In this document: in pieces, positions 33,340 to 37,500 of the stretch
Layout: the number at the start of each line of letters is the position of its first letter
Position numbering within the stretch: position 1 is the stretch's first letter
From: Tubiluchus corallicola
Taxonomy: Eukaryota; Priapulida; Priapulimorpha; Priapulimorphida; Tubiluchidae
Length of the DNA stretch: 37,500 bases
Direction: 5' to 3'
Assembly: GCA_030141605.1 (NCBI GenBank)
Contig: JAQGDQ010000227.1
Coordinates: 60,001 to 97,500, forward strand
The notes under the pieces: model-generated
The model's input: the letters and a program-made list of their open reading frames with translations, nothing else
Databases searched by the model: none
What the model was told of the DNA's origin: nothing
Program-made: the position numbers and the translations under genes

Positions 33340-34020
33340 TTCAGGCAAACTTGGTCCTGCTAATTTTGGTACGAGTAAATTTTTGGTAGCGGAAAATTGT
33401 GCTGTGTACTAGAAACTTTTGGTACAGGGAAATTTTGGCACTGAAAAAAATTGGGTACAGGGAAAATATGGTACTGGTAAACACAATCCCAGTAAACATT
33501 GCCAATTCTGGCAATTAGGGGCCAATTCTGGCCCGTTACTGGCATCATGGCGCGTACAGTATTGGCGATGTTCAAGCGTAAAACCAGTAATCGGGCCAGA
33601 AACTTGCCTGTACTGCACCAGAACTGTTTGCACACTAGCAAGTTACTGGCCCAATTCTAGCAACCAGCGCTGAACCAGCATGGAACCGGAACTGGCGAAG
33701 TTTTACCAACTTTGGCCTGAATCTGGTACAAGGTAAAAATGGTATGGAACAGACCTGGTTCTAGAAAAGTTTTGTCCTAAGAAAATTTGATACAAAAAAC
33801 GTTTGGTACAAGGAATATTTGATTCTACGAAAATATATTTTATATAACCTACTCGAAAAATTATAGGTATCAAAAATTACTTGTACCTAAAGATTGTAGC
33901 ACCAAATTTACCTGTACCAAAATGCCGATGTACCAAAAATTTCTTGTACCAAATTTTGCCAGTAACAAACTGTCCTCGTACTAAATTTACCAGTACCAAG
34001 CTTGCCCGCACCATACTTAC
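33340..34020. mobile_element. GGTAC-rich palindromic element
   Basis: The first half repeats ttggtacagggaaattttgg-like units at about 20-25 bp spacing (33365-33475 and 33720-33815). The second half (33870-34015) carries the inverted form, aaatttacctgtaccaaaat and ttaccagtaccaagcttg. The centre near 33835-33860 is AT-rich. A diverged central block (ggccaattctggcccgttac) lies at about 33520. The arrangement implies a long imperfect hairpin, like a foldback element. No TIR edges or target duplication were identified. Confidence 0.6.
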
Positions 34021-34204
34021 TTGAATCATACGTTCCTATATTCGTATAACTTACGGCGTAAGATGGTTGACCTTTTTGCAAAAGGTGCGAAATCGAAAGT
34101 GTAAAACCGTTTTGAAGTTGGATCCAAACTAGCCTCAAAAGAAAATTCGAATGATTAAGTTTTAGAAAAGCATATCGTGTCAGATGGTAAAAATTCACCT
34201 TTTG

Positions 34205-34556
34205 GGGTCTTTACGACTGCACCCCACCAAACAGTACTGCCCTTTTCCAAATTGGACAAAATGGTGGTTTAAAAGAAACACTCACGGCTAGAAAGCGGTA
34301 ATTACCGTGCTGAGCCGCGGTTTAGACCGCCGTTCTCTGTATAATCTCGTTTACATGCTAATCCCGTTTCCTATCACGTACAAAGTGAATTCCCTAATGG
34401 TTGCACTTCTTAAAACGCTTTAGAACTACTGTACTTTGTTTAGAATTGAAGATTTGAATGGAAATGACGCTAAATTTGCAGAAAAAGAACACAACTTCCA
34501 TTTTCTGACCATCAAAACTAACGCTCCCTCTAGCGGCCCAGTGGTGCAGCCCGCCA
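34205..34556. other. Intronic, nothing recognised
   Basis: No supportable gene or repeat; a short frame at 34436 runs into the neighbouring MITE. Confidence 0.4.
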
Positions 34557-34563
34557 AGCTTAA

Positions 34564-34960
34564 AACAAAACCCGACCCAATCTTAAACTGTAGATCAAAA
34601 CAATCTACTCTTTCAAATATTGAAACGAAACATACTATTTTTTTTCAAGAATGACTTACGTCAAAGAATTATTACCACACAAACACAATTTCACGTTCAC
34701 GTCACTAGTTCTTCGCTGTTACATGCATTTCCCTATTCACTAGTTAGACGGGCACTGGCGCCTGCATTTCGGAAATGCATTGCACAACAAACAGGTGCTG
34801 TATCTCCCAGTTCAAGTGTGTTAGTTTAACCATGCCTAGTTTTAGTACAACACACTGAATATCTTACAGTAGCACTGTACTTCAATTTTCGCTTTCGATA
34901 CGCACGCTCGTGGAATATTTTAGCTGTTGAAAATTATGTTAGACTGTGATGTCATCAATT
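34564..34960 (-). mobile_element. TTAA MITE, type 1, inverted and truncated
   Basis: It starts after TTAA (34560-34563) with aacaaaacccgacc and runs as the reverse complement of the type 1 right half. It stops at gatgtcatcaatt, so about 135 bp of the left end are missing. The next base begins a forward copy. Confidence 0.8.
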
Positions 34961-35587
34961 TACTACCCCATTTTCAAGTCTGATAAAAAGTAATCATTTT
35001 AACACAATTAATACTGCAAAAGTGTTTCTGATAATTAAATAATAGATTAAAAACTTAATTAACGGCGGGCGAGCCCAGCTATTGATAACATCGCAAACCG
35101 GCATAATTTTTAACGGCAAAAATATTCCACGAGCGTGTTGCACGTGTTTAAGAAAGCGAAAATTGAAGTAAAGTGCTACTGTACGATATTCAGTGTGTTG
35201 TACAAAAACTAGGCAAGTTTTAAGATAAAAATTCAAATTTCAAATTTACCGCTGCGTTCACACATGAGTTGTCGAACGTGTGTAGTTCATCAGAAACTAA
35301 GACATCTGAAGTGAGAGGTACAGCACCTGTTTTTTGTGCAATGCGTTTCTGAGATGCAGGAGCTAATGCCCGTCTAACTAATGAATGCCGAAATGCATGT
35401 AACAGCGAAGAACTAGTGGCGCGAAGGTGAAATTGTGTTTGTGCGGTAACAATTCTTTCACGAAAGTCATTTCACGTAACCAGTAAAATCACTTTAAAGT
35501 CGCGATCACTTCATGCTTGGGCGCTCCCATTTTCAAATAGCATGTTCCCTTTCAATATTTTAAAGTGTAGATTGTTTTGACCTACAG
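34961..35587 (+). mobile_element. TTAA MITE, type 1, forward, left end missing
   Basis: It begins within the left end at tactaccccattttcaagtc (the first 27 bp are missing) and runs to agattgttttgacctacag. Near the right end it has an insertion containing agtaaaatcactttaaagtc then gcgatcacttcatgcttggg, also present at 28551-28592 outside any MITE. Together with 34564-34960 it forms a head-to-head pair. Confidence 0.8.
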
Positions 35588-35589
35588 AA

Positions 35590-36082
35590 AAGTTGGCTCA
35601 GGATGATTTACACTATAATTATTTTTAAAATGGCCTATATTTGAGTTCGATACCAGCTATAGTACTATGAATAATGTTGGAGATATTGCAAACACATTTT
35701 ACTTTTAGGCAACGTTTTAACGCCGTTCGTGTAAAATTGGCGAATTAAAAGTTCAGAATTCAATTTATAGACCAATATGCAATCGTATTCTGCGTGTCCA
35801 TGTTGGCTAGTTGCGACTCACATTCTTGTATTTTCCTATGACCAAAAGCAACATGGCGGACATGGTTCTGCCCAACAGCGCCAGCAGGGAGGCTTGCATT
35901 TGTTATTTTTCGTTTGCTTTTGGTCAATTTGTAGCTATATGTCACCACTGTTCGCCTGCATGGAACCCGAGTCAATGCGATGACATCGAAATAATTGAAA
36001 ATGTTTAGCTGCATTTCATTTGCAGATTTTTTACATATGCAACATAAATGTCAGCTATCTGGAAATATATATATATATTAGG
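35590..36082. other. Intronic, nothing recognised
   Basis: Short overlapping frames on both strands at 35760-36010 lack family motifs and splice sites. A (ta)n run lies at 36066-36079. Confidence 0.4.
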
Positions 36083-36092
36083 ACTAAATATT

Positions 36093-36570
36093 AGTTTGAA
36101 CATAATTTATTATAGGATTGGATCAGACAGTTTGAACAACATGATTTAGGATCCTCACCACAACAGACTTTATACACTATTTACAAAAACATTCACAGTA
36201 AGAATAGACTATAACTACACAAGCTAACAAGTTTTACTACAAGATTAAATTAGACATTGGTAGAAAATCACGATTAGAAAGTATTAATGTACGAATATTT
36301 AAGACTGATGCATTTCATATCAGATAGAAACTACTGGAAGCGTTTAGTACGTAACATAAAGTCATGTATGCATTGGAATATTTTACAGTTTGCAACATAG
36401 TTAAATTCATCTTTTCCGAATAATAACAACTTCAAGATCATTAGTTCCTAAGGCAGTTTTATTAAGGTTTTCGGGCAGTAGTATTTCATTTAGCTTATCA
36501 AACACAACAACCCTAGTTTGTTGATACAATGGGCAGTGCAACAAAAAGTGTTCAACAGACTTTCAACAGA
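36093..36570 (-). mobile_element. 5'-truncated LINE insertion, minus strand, copy 2
   Basis: It is highly similar to 32072-32560 with a few small deletions (for example tgcattcat missing near 36370). The 10-mer actaaatatt flanks it on both sides (36083-36092 and 36571-36580), a target-site duplication. The coding part retained is only the end of ORF2 (the VEHFLLHCPLY region). Confidence 0.82.
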
Positions 36571-36639
36571 ACTAAATATTTTAGGACTAAAGGCTCTGGA
36601 GGGGCGCTGCCTTGAATCGGGTTTAATCATGCACTATAA

Positions 36640-37030
36640 AACTGTTGATAAAGAGCTCTAGATTTTGACAGATTTCTTACTAAGGCAGTGGTCAACAAAA
36701 CTAGCAGTAACCATTCGTTCAAACTCTTTATTAGACATACTGAGAAAAAGAATTTGGTGACTTTTTCTCTGAGAAGCTGTCTGGAATGGCTTACCTGCAC
36801 AAATAAATTGATTTTCACTTGTAACAGCACAGACCACAAAACTTTTTAAAACTAGATTAAACGCTGCGAGCTTTTTGCTTTTTGATGGGCGCCTTTAAGC
36901 AGGTAATTTTACCTCTGAGCGTCTCCCCCACATCCATTGATTTGATGATTTTTATGTAAACATGTGTTTTTTAACTATTGTTTGAGCGTGATGTGAAAGT
37001 AAATAAAATTAAATAAAATTAAATAAATGT
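36640..37030 (+). pseudogene. Decayed LINE 3' end, plus strand
   Basis: Frames with several stops retain pieces such as FFSE.L, GMAYLHK and NFLKLD, matching in order the CR1/Jockey-like C-terminus of 22403 and 24935. It ends in a UTR and a (aaataaaatt)n tail at 37001-37027. Most decayed of the four related fragments. Confidence 0.6.
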
Positions 37031-37209
37031 CAGTAATGATAGCCAGTTAAGCAAGACAGTCGCTTGCATGACGTCACGGCTTTAAATTATTTACTCCGCG
37101 GAGGGCAGTCAAATTAGACCACACACGCTTTAAGGCTAGCTCACACTAATGACAGGAAATGTCCTCAGTGGGTGTTCAAATTAACCACAGCGCCTCCTAC
37201 CGGTTTCAG

Positions 37210-37341
37210 CTGCAGCGTTCGATGAGTCAGCTGGAAGTGATGGCTTCTTTACTAGCGGCAGTAGGACACGATCTAGATCATCCAGGAGTTAATCAAGGTT
37301 TCCTAATATCTACCTCCAATCACCTAGCCAGTCTTTACAAG
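37210..37341 (+). CDS. PDE7: PDE7-like phosphodiesterase, next internal exon
   Basis: Frame 0 reads [20 protein letters not shown] then [20 protein letters not shown] then SLYK. The HD pair of HDLDHPG supplies two metal ligands of the phosphodiesterase catalytic site. I chose the acceptor at ccggtttcag (ending 37209) rather than the ctgcag six bases later: with LQ included, the distance from the previous exon's last Lys to HD equals that in vertebrate PDE7 (from memory). The donor is aag|gtgagg at 37342. It is in phase with 23085-23185. The rest of the catalytic domain lies beyond the window. Confidence 0.92.
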
Positions 37342-37500
37342 GTGAGGTTTAATTAACAAGCCACCCAAAGCAACAGCAAACCAAAGCTTAATAAATAAGC
37401 TGCAAGCACAAGAACCTTATATACAGATTAACGGCGTCTGTGTGTGATTGCTGTATGGAAGCCAAGTTTATCGTATGATTCATTAATAAGTAAAACGGGC
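37342..37500 (+). other. Start of the following PDE7 intron
   Basis: It begins gtgagg. No coding sequence continues in frame (the reading frame meets taa at 37351), so the next exon is outside the window. Confidence 0.85.

Larger units (their letters stand above)
23186..37209 (+). other. 14,024-bp intron of the PDE7-like gene
   Basis: The boundaries are gtaatc at the 5' end and ccggtttcag at the 3' end. It is a phase 0 intron filled with minisatellites, LINE ends, hAT and pogo-like DNA transposons and TTAA MITEs, described separately. No additional host exon was recognised inside it. Codons on the two sides align without a gap to remembered vertebrate PDE7. Confidence 0.88.

Noticed and set aside
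37216-37341. Alternative acceptor at ctgcag giving an exon starting RSMSQ
   Set aside because: It is also in phase, but would shorten the protein by two residues relative to PDE7 spacing; the upstream ttcag acceptor is preferred.

Overview
This is a eukaryotic, almost certainly invertebrate metazoan, genomic window. The DNA is AT-rich, the coding signal is split by GT-AG introns, and most of the sequence is transposon debris, tRNA-derived SINE sequence, LINE 3' ends, MITEs, minisatellites and microsatellites. There is no operon structure and nothing prokaryotic. The species cannot be named from the sequence alone.

The only host gene I can support is a cyclic-nucleotide phosphodiesterase most like PDE7, on the + strand. 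Two internal coding exons are visible: 23085-23185 (33 codons, with the YHN and [13 protein letters not shown] signature) and 37210-37341 (44 codons, with the [10 protein letters not shown] metal-binding signature). They join in phase 0 across an intron of 14,024 bp. By family comparison from memory the two exons are contiguous, with no missing residues. No further PDE exon was recognised in 1-23084, so that stretch is probably upstream intron.

Layout: 1-3200 holds a tRNA-derived SINE (minus), a 19-bp repeat, a retroelement-like 3' tail and a long CT microsatellite. 3228-4420 is a long inverted repeat with a TTAA-flanked MITE at its centre. 5178-7190 holds a small TIR element, LINE fragments in opposite orientations and a 38-bp minisatellite. 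8600-10800 holds an 81-bp triplication, a 1.16-kb TTAA element with long inverted ends and a compound microsatellite. 11000-13140 holds a tRNA-like SINE head, a 29/58-bp minisatellite and a second copy of the 5178 element. 13977-15500 holds two more TTAA elements. 15887-16930 holds RTE-like LINE fragments, one with a perfect 19-bp target-site duplication. 17000-20350 holds a TGACATCA-rich tandem array, GTT/GCT and CAT/CAC microsatellites, an hAT-like element and a large inverted duplication. 21103-22005 is a 32-bp minisatellite, followed by LINE remnants up to the first PDE exon. The 14-kb intron carries a composite minisatellite, a LINE end, an hAT MITE with an 8-bp duplication, a pogo-like DNA transposon with a frameshifted and truncated transposase, several TTAA MITEs, two copies of one LINE 3' end and a palindromic GGTAC-rich element.

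The genes do not form a system. The most informative structure is a network of TTAA-flanked MITEs that share one terminal sequence (AGGAAAACCGGACC-like) but have two different interiors, in full, truncated, inverted-pair and internally duplicated forms. I found no convincing new functional system. Family names for the transposons rest on motifs and duplication lengths seen by eye, with no database search.
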